From NCBI RefSeq assembly GCF_012273895.1, contig NC_052119.1, positions 7,015,990 to 7,079,989 on the forward strand: 64,000 bases of DNA, written 5' to 3'. The stretch is from Zerene cesonia. Its lineage: Eukaryota > Arthropoda > Insecta > Lepidoptera > Pieridae. The position numbers and the translations under genes were made by a program. The notes beneath the pieces are model-generated. The model did not search any database and had not been told where the DNA came from. It was given only the letters and a program-made list of their open reading frames with translations. Shown in pieces: positions 1-9,822 of the stretch. How positions within the stretch are numbered: position 1 is the first letter of the stretch; the number at the start of each line of letters is the position of its first letter.

Positions 1-520
1 CGTTGAACATACATATTTTAAATTGTATTTGAAAGGAGCGAATGAAAATATGGGTAACAAAGACTTTTTTATTATCATATATTATAAATTATATTAGCTT
101 GAGTAACCTGTAATTATTAAAAGCGTTTATTTAAAAGTGTACTACCAACAGTATTATTGGAACTTACGTTAATTTATCAAAAACATTTTTATAATAAACG
201 AAAAGTGCTGGCGGACGAAATAATAGGCAAAGAGTTGTATGTAAATTTAAAAGGGCGGTTATATGATATTGTAAAAACGTAAAAAATAAATGAAAAAAAA
301 AGTAGCCTGCTAGAGTAAAAGCATAGAGAGCGAACCGTTGACACATTTGAAGATAATATGCGCATGTTCCTTTGCAAAAAGTTTGGTCTAAGTGGAAAGA
401 TATGGTGCTTTTATATTTATTTGAATGAAATTGGTAATTTTATAAAAACATTCTTCAGTTTTTATACCATATCCAAGGGGTAAAATAGAGCGCTAGATAT
501 TACTGAGACTACTCTGTTCG
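1..520. other. AT-rich non-coding stretch
   Basis: No recognisable gene or repeat. The short open frames on the minus strand here are hydrophobic translations of AT-rich DNA with no family resemblance. Confidence 0.5.
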
Positions 521-663
521 TCTGTATCAGTTTGTCTGTCTGTATATATGTCCGTCCGTCCGTCCGTCACTAGGCTGCATTTCAGAACAATTGGACAGTT
601 AAATTATCAGAGATGACGTGTTTCTATTGCCGTAATAATAATATAAATATTAGTTTAAAAAAA
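521..663 (+). repeat. GTCTGTCTGTC-ACCAGGCTG repeat, 5' part
   Basis: A CTGTCTGT/GTCCGTCC simple-repeat run is followed by CACTAGGCTGCATTTCAGAA and then a GTGTTTCTATTGCCG motif. The same order (pyrimidine-rich tetramers, CACCAGGCTGTATCTCATGAAC-like segment, GTGTTTCTGTTGCCGCTATAAC-like segment) appears in reverse at 12823-13028 and in shortened form at 8041-8165. I know it as a very common lepidopteran dispersed repeat but cannot assign its class. The next repeat (664-941) seems inserted into it. Confidence 0.6.
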
Positions 664-941
664 ACTAAAAAACACGCTTTAACAAAAATCATATTTTGCA
701 AATTAAAAAATGGAATAATTTTATCAAATTAGTGTATTGTCATCGGTCCTCAATAAATCTACAAAGTTTGAACGAAATCTGGCCGTTTAAAGTGGGTCAA
801 AATCGCGCCCAAAGAAGTCGGTTACAAACAAACATACAAACAAACATACAAACAAACATACAAACAAACATACAAACAAACATACAAACAAACATACAAA
901 CAAACATACAGGTGAAGCTAATAAAAAGCGTGTAAAAATAC
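664..941. mobile_element. MITE-like repeat with ACACGCTTT terminal inverted repeats
   Basis: ACACGCTTT at 672-680 is the exact reverse complement of AAAGCGTGT at 925-933, and both sit in A-rich context. The interior contains GTTTGAACGAAATCTGGCC and GCGCCCAAAGAAGTCGG, segments I recognise from an abundant lepidopteran repeat that usually reads in the opposite direction. The right third is a 12-bp minisatellite. A 79-codon open frame over it is only the repeat read as TNIQ units, not a gene. Confidence 0.6.
824..910. repeat. 12-bp minisatellite (ACAAACAAACAT)n
   Basis: About seven uninterrupted copies of a 12-bp unit lie inside the MITE-like element at 664-941. Array uniformity suggests recent slippage or unequal exchange. 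Confidence 0.9.
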
Positions 942-985
942 AATAAAATATCATTTCCACGGTCATAAATTTGACAGGTGTAAAA
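942..985 (+). repeat. Probable 3' remainder of the 521-663 repeat
   Basis: CCACGGTCATAAATTTGAC here matches GGCACGGTCATAAATTCGAT at 8146-8165, and ATATGACCGTGC near 12793 (reverse strand). In those copies the motif lies just beyond the ACCAGGCTG segment, so the 521-663 repeat appears to resume here after the insertion at 664-941. Confidence 0.4.
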
Positions 986-2690
986 TTTTTTAGCAGTTGT
1001 TCTATTTATACCCTTAAGAACCCTCAGGGTCGTGAGCCTGATTCATATTTGAACGATTTTTTTTTTATAGACTGGTAATATTCTAATACTTCTTATAAGC
1101 AAGCTTAGTTTATTTTTGGACTGATCTTATGTATTGAATTTACATGCACTCATTTAGTTTGTTTATTTCTCTTCGCACTTTGACGCTGTGAATCGTATTT
1201 GAAATTTTACTTCTATTCAAAATTTGAAGCATGTTAAATTTTAGAGACAAGTTAGTGCAGAGGTGAAAAATGTCTTGCCAACTTCTAATATATGTATTGA
1301 GAAACAAGATTAGTTGTGGTAATATAAATAATATAATTTATAAATATTTTAGTTTTTGAACTATAATGTAGGTAAAAAACTGTTATTAAACCCGTATCAT
1401 TCCCTGACTTGTACTAGGACCTCATGAATAGAGAGCGGGCTCGGGCGCCACGTAACGAATGCGCATTTACATTTCATCTGCTACAAATGACGCCGTGCGA
1501 ACAGGTTGGAGTGATACACTATATGTGTGGCTTATGATCGTGACAACATGAGATGATTTCACTCTTGGCGCTCATACAGTCTTAGTAACTTTATTTGTAA
1601 CGTGCATATAAGTGAGTGAAACCAGTCTAAACTATAAATATAAAACTGCATGCTTGCTATGAAGATTGAAGAGGAGAAAATATGTCAAAATAAAAACGTA
1701 ACTTTTGCGGAAATTGTTATAACCAGTTCCGTGACTTATAGATGTTTGTTTGGCTTATGTCAGTTCATTATACAAAGAATGTATGTACTTGAGTCAAAAA
1801 GTGTAAAATATGCTATCAGTGACTTTGTCAGGAAGCTATGAAGCTGATTCTTAATATTTGTACGCAAAATGTATTATGTACCGGTTTTAATATCTATATT
1901 CAGAAATATCCCGTTCTTATTAATTTTTGCAACTAAATACTCACTATTATTTTTATTGACTTCATTCTTTTTATCAAAGATTATTATGGTGCCATGGATA
2001 AATGAGCAAAAAAAAACTGAAGAGACTAAATAAAATCAACCATTTCGAAACATTACCATCAAAGACGCAATCAATACATTGACATACAGCGATGGTATTT
2101 CATATCATAACCTCAGCAAGAAACCAATCAATATACAGGCCAACCTAATTGCTGGCCAAATGTAAACTCGTAATTACAGAACATAAAGCCATCATCAAAT
2201 ACGAATTTAACATAATGAGCTGTGTAATCTATGTTTCTACAAAAACGGATAGCGTAGTCCTTAGTTTCATCAGGCATATTCTGTTACGCAACTATCGATT
2301 CTCTGTTGTTTATGAGACAACTTCCTTTAGGGGAAGTATATGCGAGCGATTTTCTATCATTGTAAGAAATCTTGATAGTATTCCTTGGTCAAAATATAAT
2401 TTGGGTGTTTGTGGACATATTTGTATAAACATGCTAATGAGTAACTGTAATAATGTTGCGTTTAGGTAAAACATCCCACGTGCTTGGAAAAGTTCTAGCT
2501 CACGTTTCATTAATTTGTTTAAAAGAGACCTTTATTATATATGATTATATAATTTTATTATAACACGTTTCTTGGAGTTATTGATCAACGCTGGTAAGTA
2601 ATTAGTATAAAATGTTTAATAAATCTGACACTAAAAACTATACCTATCAAATATATATAAACAGAGCGGCATATTAAAAGCTTTTATAGA
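986..2690. other. Non-coding, with a GC-richer patch at 1405-1620
   Basis: No gene is supported. From about 1405 to 1620 base composition rises clearly above its surroundings (for example GAGAGCGGGCTCGGGCGCCA near 1431) without matching any repeat I see elsewhere in the window. It could be a conserved non-coding element. The rest is AT-rich with short frames of no recognisable family. Confidence 0.4.
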
Positions 2691-2693
2691 ATA

Positions 2694-2895
2694 CTAGTTT
2701 TGCGCGGCTTCGCACGCGTAAATTCGGAGTAATTTAATAGATATTATTATACATATAAACCTTACTCTTGAATCACTGTATCTGTTAAAAAAACCGCATC
2801 AATATCCGTTGCATAGTTTTAAAGATTTAATCATACATAGGGACATAGGGACATAAGGGACAGAGAAAGCGACTTTGTTTTACACTATGTAGTGA
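2694..2895 (-). mobile_element. Non-autonomous Helitron-like element, family B
   Basis: Read on the minus strand it starts TCACTACATAGTGTAAAACA at 2895 and ends CTAG at 2694. The base before the start is A and the base after the end is T, the usual Helitron insertion context. GCGACTTTG near the 5' end and GAATCAC with CGCATC in the middle are shared with the copies at 17537, 27712 and 28261. The 3' end has a GCGTGCGAAGCCGCGC hairpin about 10 bases before CTAG. It encodes nothing. Confidence 0.65.
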
Positions 2896-3361
2896 TAAGT
2901 ATCAACATTAACTGTATTATACAAAACTCGGCAACAAAACCGCTCGTTAAGTAAAAGGCTTTCAGAAACTAGTGCGAGAGGATTGATGGAAATATTGAGG
3001 AAGTATGAATATAAACAGGGCAAGACATTTAATGCTACTTCGCTTTATATCTTTTGTGTAACACAAATCTCACATTATTGAGCGATGTAATTAATGGTAG
3101 TAAAGTGAAATAAATTTTATAGTTCGTTTGCTTGTAAGCTATATATTATTTTAACGGACTTCGTAACGACTGTGTAGCTAAGTGTGTGAAATAAAGGCAT
3201 AAAGCTTTGATTTTTTTTGATAATTCATATGAAATGAAGTATCAATTAACGTAAACTGTTAAGAAATAGTATAAACTGAGATATATACTGTTTTAATATT
3301 GTTTTAATATCTTGGTTGATATAAAAATCCGCAGTTAAACTAATATTTATTTAATTTGATA
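2896..3361. other. No recognisable feature
   Basis: AT-rich single-copy-looking DNA; nothing seen. Confidence 0.4.
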
Positions 3362-3560
3362 GTGAACGCCTCCTCGGTACAGTGTGTGCATGAGGGCTCT
3401 CGGATTCGATTCCCGGTGGGGACACACAAAAAATGGTCTCGGTTTGGAAGGACACAGAAGGATGATCACCTATTTGACCATAAATAAAATCGATCAGTGA
3501 AACAGATATCATTTGCTCCATACCTCACAAGGCTACACGGGTTATTACTATTTATTTAAA
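3362..3560 (+). mobile_element. tRNA-derived SINE (GATTCGATTCCC type)
   Basis: A B-box-like GGATTCGATTCCC at 3402-3414 follows a GTACAGTG head. After it come GGTGGGGACACACAAA, a body with GATGATCACCTATTTG and CGATCAGTGAAACAGATATC, and a tail with CCATACCTCACAAGGCTACA. The same modules occur in the same order on the minus strand at 41660-41876. The exact 5' end and target duplication are not clear to me. Confidence 0.65.
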
Positions 3561-5772
3561 ATAAAATGAAATTAAATTATAGCCAAGCCTAGATAATATT
3601 ATAAATACGCAGGATGTATCTGAAACTTTATTCTATCAATTGATCGCAAATATTTGGCATTGTTTTAACATTCACAAAAATGATTATATTAATATTTATT
3701 GAAAAGTACCTACGGTTAATATGCCACCGGCATAAATACATAAATATTGAACCAAATGATTGATATTGACAATGCATCCAGTTCCCTGATTAGCTATGTA
3801 TCAATTCGTAAAAAAAAGCATACACACTGAGAGATATTCGCAGTGAGAGCGGGTTCTTAAATAAGGCAGTTATGTAAATTAGCTCTCGGACTGTCCTCAT
3901 TGCATTCGTATTAAAAAACCTTTTGTTCCCCCTTTCGGGGAATGCTTTTTTACAATGTGAGTGAAATACAAATTACAGAGCCGGCTTCCTTCGCAATGTT
4001 GGTTTGTTTTCATGTTGTATTAAGCAACTTAATTTGTTCGCTTGTAATAAGGTTTGCAAATCTGCGAGTTGATTACGAAAGAGTAACTTTTGTGTTTGTA
4101 CTTAAGGTTCATTTTTGTTTAAATTTAATTAGTGCGCATGTGTGATACGGTATGCATATTTGACTCTGAAGGATGAAATCTTAATGAAACATTATGTTTC
4201 GTTTGTTATGCAATAATGATTAATTATTATGACCACAAATACATAGTATATACATACATAATTATTAAAATTTCTTTCCATCGAATGTCGTTGCTTTCCC
4301 AACTATCATTATTACAATTATATTAAACGTTTAGCCTGATTATTTTAATACGTACGTAAAAAATGCAAACGACTGGTTAAATCAACCCTTCCATTACTAG
4401 TCTAGGCTCTTTACTCACGGCGCTATTTCATTAACTCCTTGATTCATACGGCTTGATGTCCGACTCGTTTAGCTTTTATTTAAAGAGTGAAATTGAAAAT
4501 TCAATATAATAAAACAGTGTTTAAAATATTAAACAAAATTTGGAATGTCAACTTCAATACATACATAAAAAGCTTTAAAATAAAACCACAACCACATCTG
4601 ATCATCCGCTTAGAAGCTTCTCTTCCAAACACATACACATACATGTACTAGATATTAAACTCATAACACCCATCTAATAACTGGCGTTAATCATATTTAT
4701 ACATTAAAGATTTAATTAAATTGCGTCATCAACATTCAAACTAAACTAAGTTTATATTTGTATACAATTTCATTACAATGCAGTGCTCCCCACAGCCGTA
4801 TGACAGGCTAATCACGGCATCTCAAGGGCTTATTGCCTCCGTATAAAACATTGCAAGACATGTTCATTTTATTTGTTGACTGCCCAGTAACTCTGTGAAT
4901 GCATGGTATATCTGTAAGGTTAGTGACGCTACAATGTGAATAAAAACTGTATGGAATTTAATATATTAAGGGAAATAAAAAAGCGATACATGTATTCGGT
5001 GCTTAGAAACAACGAAACGTTTTCGTCTAGCAAAATAATTACCTAGAATATAATTAAACATTAACGATATCATAAAATAGTTACTGATCAATTATTGTGG
5101 AAAAACGAATCTCTTGTATTCAATTTAAAAACAAAATAAGGCAAGAAAACCTATGCCTTTTTGTATTTTTAATGAACGTTATAACAGTCTTGTTACCTAG
5201 TATATATTTACTATTTACCACAATAGTATCATTATATTAATAATTAATAATATCTTAGTTATTAGCAATTCCAAATATAATACGATAATTGGTTTAGCAA
5301 ATATGATTACCCGAAGCTCAAACGTAGCTAGTTTGAAAGTTCTTCCGCGTGGAAAATGGGATGATGTCACGCAATTTTCTTGCCTTATTGCATTGACTGT
5401 GAGTGTGATAGCTTTATTAAGAAACGTCTAGACGATTAAGTTCATAAATTCTTTAGTGTTTCATAAAATAAAGCAATTTTGCACGCGATATGTCTTTCGG
5501 TTTGATGGATTGCGATTTTACTTCGTGATTTCCGATTGTGAAATATAATATAGAAATGTAGAAATGTATGTTATTTTAAGAGATAAGTTACAATTTTTAA
5601 AATCAATTTAACAGCGAAGTGTTGGTGACGTAGAGTGTTAAAGTTAAATCAGTAAATCATTTCTTCTTCGGATTATATTTAATTTTTTATTTTTTAATTT
5701 AACTGAGCAAAGCAACTTCGTAAACAAAATCTACTTAACTAACAGCTAATTCTCATAGAAAATATGTCTTCA
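3561..5772. other. AT-rich non-coding stretch
   Basis: No gene, RNA or repeat that I can support. The frame at 3942-4145 is a hydrophobic AT-rich translation without family resemblance. Confidence 0.4.
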
Positions 5773-5956
5773 CTAGCTTTTTAGCTCGCGAGCAATTCAA
5801 AGAAAAATAGACGGTCGAGATTGGATTCTTGGCACATATACTATCCTATGTCCATTCTCGGGTTTTAAACTATCGTCGTATTAGATTTCATCCAAATCGG
5901 TTCAGCGTTTCTGGCGTGAAGAAAAGACACACAGCATAACTTTATAACATTAGAGA
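5773..5956 (-). mobile_element. Helitron-like element, family F (degraded)
   Basis: On the minus strand it begins TCTCTAATGTTATAAAG at 5956, preceded by A, and ends CTAG at 5773. The middle carries the minus-strand form of ATTTCATCCAAATCGGTTCA, also present in the copy at 29323-29529. The GC-rich 3' hairpin is mutated. Confidence 0.5.
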
Positions 5957-6296
5957 TTATCTCATACTAACAAGTCCTAACGTCTTATATATATCTTGTA
6001 GCATTCGGTACGTGAAATATAACCTCAACCGGATAATTCCGGCTCTGAGAGTCCAGCACAATACCTTTGCAGTATAATTAAGCAGGATTACGTTCTATCT
6101 CTACGACTGAACACCCTGTGCCTGTTAAGATTAACCTAAGACAGTCTATGGTCTGAGTTACGATTTTCAGTTCATATTTCGTCTGTGTTTTGGTATATTA
6201 GCTTATTTCTTGCAACTGATAGTTCCATTAATTTGTATTCCTGCCTGGTGCCTTTATACATACATTCAGTTATTTTTTTATTTATAGATAAATTAC

Positions 6297-6459
6297 TTTT
6301 AATATTTATAAAGCGAAAGCTTGTGATGATGGATGTATCTGTATATGTATGTTTGTTACTCTTTCACGCAAAAACTACTGGACCGATTGCAACAACACAT
6401 AGGCAACGTTTTATCTCGATATTCCTACGCGATACAGATTTATGCGGGTGAAACCGCGG
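6297..6459 (+). mobile_element. Lep1-like Helitron, internally deleted and lacking CTAG
   Basis: It starts with a diverged TTTTAATATTTATAAAGCGA and carries GTTACTCTTTCACGCAAAAA and CTACTGGACCGATTGCAA. It then jumps straight to AACACATAGGCAACGTTTTA, losing roughly 35 bases that the copies at 30044, 32415 and 41972 keep. The 3' hairpin GCGGGTGAAACCGC is at 6444-6457, but the terminal GGGCGCAGCTAG is gone. An 88-codon open frame covering it is accidental. Confidence 0.7.
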
Positions 6460-8040
6460 AATTTATATTAAACAGAAATGAGCGACTGAATGATGTAAAA
6501 TCTCCATTATGAGATATGAATGTTTTTTTGTAAATACATAATAATAGTCTGCACCTTCAATAATTCTGTACGAAAACCGTCCACTCTATGTATTATAAAT
6601 ATCTACTCATATTCAGTACAAATAAACCAACTAAAACCCATACAATAAACATGCAACCCAAGGGAATATATAGCTATCTACATGTTATCGGAATGTGTTA
6701 ATTCCCGTAATACGGCCTTTATCGACAAAATTAATTCATCAACAAACATGCCCCTCATTGCTTTTTGTTCAAAATTCGTCAATTATTGTCCCATCGCATT
6801 GCATTCCAGTATCGTGTAGTTTCTGATTCGCAAAACACCGATCTCTGATAATGTGATTGAGATGGTTAATATTTATGAGGCTGACTTGTTCTTGTTTGCG
6901 AAACGTGGATGAATTCGGAGATTTTTGGTAGTTCTCTTATTGTTGAAATGTCTATTATATCATGATCGTTTCCAAAAGTCTACTGAACCGACGCACTACA
7001 GATTTAAAGTAAAGGTAGTGAATAGTCAATAAACTGTATTAAAATCAATAATGATTTATAAAAATGGGATTCACTAAAAACAAATTAAAGAAGCTTTCAA
7101 GAAAAAAAAAATCCATATCGTAAATTATTCAGTTTTTAAGTTTGCATCTGTATTTTCTTAATAACGAAACACATAAAAAAGTAAACTAAAATGTCAGTTT
7201 TGTAAATACAAAATTGTCCGGAATTCCTCAGGCTGAATATTTACCGCCATCTATGTTGTTATTGTGGTAATAATAACTTCTTTCCACTATCGCTAGGTGG
7301 CACCACTCGCGGTAAATCATCGTTGATACTTTGTATGTTTTAAACACCTAAAGAAAAACTAAATAATGATATTGTAAGTCAAAGTTTAATTTGTTGTCTT
7401 GTTTTATTAGAGAAGTTTTTTTATATAAAATATAAAAAAAGGACACAATTTTGCCAACGTCAAAATAACCAACATTTAATACTTTATTTTACTACTTTCA
7501 ATATTTTAATGCATTACACTTATTTTTTGGGTAAAACAGTTTCTAATATGTATTTTATATGAATAAGCAGGTTAATATCCAGTCATAAAATTACAGCAAA
7601 GCAACAAATTGTGAAGAGGACTGTACTCATAATGGGTTGTAAATCATTGCTCAGACCCCTATTTACTTACAATGTTAATACATTGTCCAGTTATTACTGC
7701 CGTAGAGACGACAGCTTCCTATAAATTTACTGTATAAAATCAAAGCGGAGATTTCCAAACACAACATCTAAAAGAGGTAAGGACGAAAATAGGTTTTATA
7801 ATTAATCGACATTTTAGTTAGTAGTAAATACTTCATGATTATTAATATTATGTAAGTGCGGAGGAAGTTGAGCTATCGTGTTAAAAGCAGTTGTTAATCT
7901 TACAAAGTTTTGGTTTGGATTCTGGCTAAATTTGACTTTAGCATAAGATCTTTATTTGAATGGTAATTTAACAGACTATAAATAATTCGTCTAGGATTCT
8001 TCGACACAGAAAGTTGTTGGGCAAACTTTTTTCTTATTTA
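6460..8040. other. Non-coding; a short inverted repeat at 7239-7317
   Basis: No gene or dispersed repeat recognised apart from the inverted repeat entered separately. Confidence 0.4.
7239..7317. repeat. 79-bp unit bounded by ATTTACCGC inverted repeats
   Basis: ATTTACCGC at 7239-7247 is exactly inverted as GCGGTAAAT at 7309-7317. Inside, CCATCTA on the left and TAGGTGG on the right extend the symmetry imperfectly. No target duplication is evident. It may be a tiny MITE or a regulatory inverted repeat; the GCTAGGTGGCACC segment resembles an insect CTCF core. Confidence 0.45.
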
Positions 8041-8165
8041 ATTTTTAAGGTTCCGTTCCTATTAGTAATAATTCGCTGAGCGTGTGTCTGTCTATATGTC
8101 ACCAGGCTTTATCTCTTGTTTCGTGAGACAGGTTAAGTCACGATTGGCACGGTCATAAATTCGAT
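8041..8165 (+). repeat. GTCTGTCTGTC-ACCAGGCTG repeat, shortened copy
   Basis: GGTTCCGTTCCTATTAGTAA is followed by TGTGTCTGTCTATATGTCAC, CAGGCTTTATCTC and then CACGGTCATAAATTCGATG. Module order matches 521-663 plus 942-985 and the reverse of 12823-13028, with the GTGTTTCTGTTGCCG segment missing. Confidence 0.6.
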
Positions 8166-8682
8166 GTAGGATATTTTTAATTGCATTTACTCTTTAGCTG
8201 TTTGTGTCTCAATTTCTCAAAAGATGTCCTTACTTTTAAATGCATCGTCGTGATTTACATTGCAATGTCGTCATTTTCTTCCAATCCAAGTTTATCGCTT
8301 CACGCCTACGCTATGCGATAACTATGGGAATTGTGAAAAGATCGATTCTTATCTTGATGTGATCTTTTCGCTATTGATTATATTGTCAAGAAATAATCTT
8401 TAGATATATAACCATATTACGGTTAAATTATTTAACATTATATCTTATTATATTAGTTCAGATTATGCTATAAAACGATTGCTTTCCTTAAATTCCTTTT
8501 CTATTAAGGAAAAAAAAATTGACGTGTGTGTCATGTCATATGAGATTTAATATGTTCTTCATTGAGCTTATATGTTACCTATTTGATGATTTATTTAGAA
8601 ATTGACTATTAAATACACACCTATATATAGGTATATCATTGTGAAGACTATGAAGATCAAATTGTTAATTTATATATATACG

Positions 8683-8850
8683 TCATCATCATAATCAGTC
8701 CATAAGTTTCGCCACAGCAGAGGATTCCTCACAATGTTTGGCTTCACCGTTACGAGTTGTGGTGATGTGAATAAGATGCAGGTAAAATGGAAAACAAAAA
8801 TGTTTTTGTTTTAAGTCCGAGGTCGTAACTACTGATCCACTACTGCTCTT
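8683..8850 (-). mobile_element. tRNA-derived SINE (GGCTCAGTGGTGAG type), internally deleted
   Basis: The left end TCATCATCAT is the tail of the minus-strand SINE. CAATGTTTGGCTTCACCGTT and TGGTGATGTGAATAAGATGC match the bodies at 43420 and 53015. The right end, TTAAGTCCGAGGTCGTAACT then ACTGATCCACTACTGCT, is the inverted tRNA-like head with a mutated A box. The CACGCTGGCCAAGT segment and the B-box region are missing. It abuts the next element. Confidence 0.65.
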
Positions 8851-9200
8851 ATATTTTTTTTATGTTACAGTCGGCAATGGAGCTGGTGGGATTGTAAAAT
8901 GCCTGATGGTAAACGCTACCACCGCCCATGAACATTTGAAGAGGCATAAGGTCCATTACAGAACTTACGCCTCTACAAATGGATTGCCGAGTTTAATTTG
9001 GGAAGGGATTTGGAAAGAATTGATGAGAGGAATAAAGGAAAGGACTGAGAAGGGTAAGAAAAAGGATATGTGCCTCCGGCTCCCCCACTCACCGAACGTA
9101 ACACAGCAGAATGCTATTTCACACCGGTCTTCTGTGGGGGTGTGGTGCTTCCCCGGTGCGAGCTGGCCCAATTCCTGCCGAAGCGTGCTCGACTACCACA
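8851..9200 (-). mobile_element. Poly(A) retroelement of the GCTATGACATAAAA family
   Basis: Read on the minus strand it starts TGTGGTAGTCGAGCACGCTT at 9200. It continues through GGGCCAGCTCGCACCGGGGA, the GGGGGAGCCGGAGGC box and the GGGCGGTGGTAGCGTTTACC box, and ends with an A-rich tail (the T run at 8852-8861 on the plus strand). It shares head, boxes and tail with seven other copies in this window. The 144-codon plus-strand and 68-codon minus-strand open frames here are shadows of the repeat. Confidence 0.75.
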
Positions 9201-9619
9201 TATCAAAGTTAGTGGTTAAAAAAAAATGCAAATTCCCCATTCGTGTTCTAAATTCAAACGAGTTTAAATTATCACATTTATACAATCGTAAATTACGTAA
9301 CACATATAATATTCTATTACACATCAGTTTCAAATTGTAGTGAATGCTCATAAATAATTTGGCGCTAATTTAAACGCGTCAACTCTAATTATTTATTTTA
9401 AAATGTACAGTTTCAATTTAGCGAATTCGATAACAACCACACAATCAAATGTTGGGCCTTTTACATTTATAACAGTTGAATACAGTGAATCGTTTTGTAG
9501 GTGAATAAGAGGTTTTTTTTAATGTTAAACTAGAATTCGAGCATACTTGTAAAATATTGTAGATATTTAAAAATGCCATGTTAATTAATCTATTTTTCAC
9601 ACAACACACATATAAACTA
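9201..9619. other. No recognisable feature
   Basis: AT-rich DNA; nothing seen. Confidence 0.4.
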
Positions 9620-9822
9620 CTAGCAAACCCCGCGAACTCCGTTTCGCCACCAGATGGCTTCGTTTTTCCCGCTTTTCTGTTGAAATTTTCCGGAATTTTC
9701 TTTGCTATAAACCTCACGACGCCCAAGACCTTTCCAACGAATGCAAAACCGTGGAAATCGGTTCGTGCGTTCTGGAGTTATAGCGTCAGGAAGGAAAACC
9801 CGACTTATTTTTATATAGTAGA
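9620..9822 (-). mobile_element. Helitron-like element, family D
   Basis: On the minus strand it begins TCTACTATATAAAAATAAGT at 9822, preceded by A, and ends CTAG at 9620, followed by T. A GC-rich segment (GGCGAAACGGAGTTCGCGGG on the minus strand) precedes CTAG. The interior holds the minus-strand form of GTGGAAATCGGTTCGTGCGT, which I know from a common lepidopteran repeat. Open frames on both strands are accidental. Confidence 0.6.

Noticed and set aside
824..910. CRISPR-like array
   Set aside because: Tandem identical 12-mers with no spacers, in a eukaryotic genome; a minisatellite.
696..935. 79-codon frame with repeated TNIQ units
   Set aside because: It is the 12-bp minisatellite read as codons, inside a non-coding repeat.
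3402..3414. B-box-like motifs at 3402, 41809 and 53251 as tRNA genes
   Set aside because: They lie in SINE heads followed by SINE bodies and tails and lack a full cloverleaf.
8623..8637. Palindrome ACCTATATATAGGT
   Set aside because: Mostly alternating T and A; expected by chance in this composition.
8906..9340. 144-codon plus-strand frame, the longest without N
   Set aside because: Most of it lies antisense through the poly(A) retroelement at 8851-9200 and then runs into AT-rich flank; the same repeat gives unrelated frames at 20370, 27382 and 59888.
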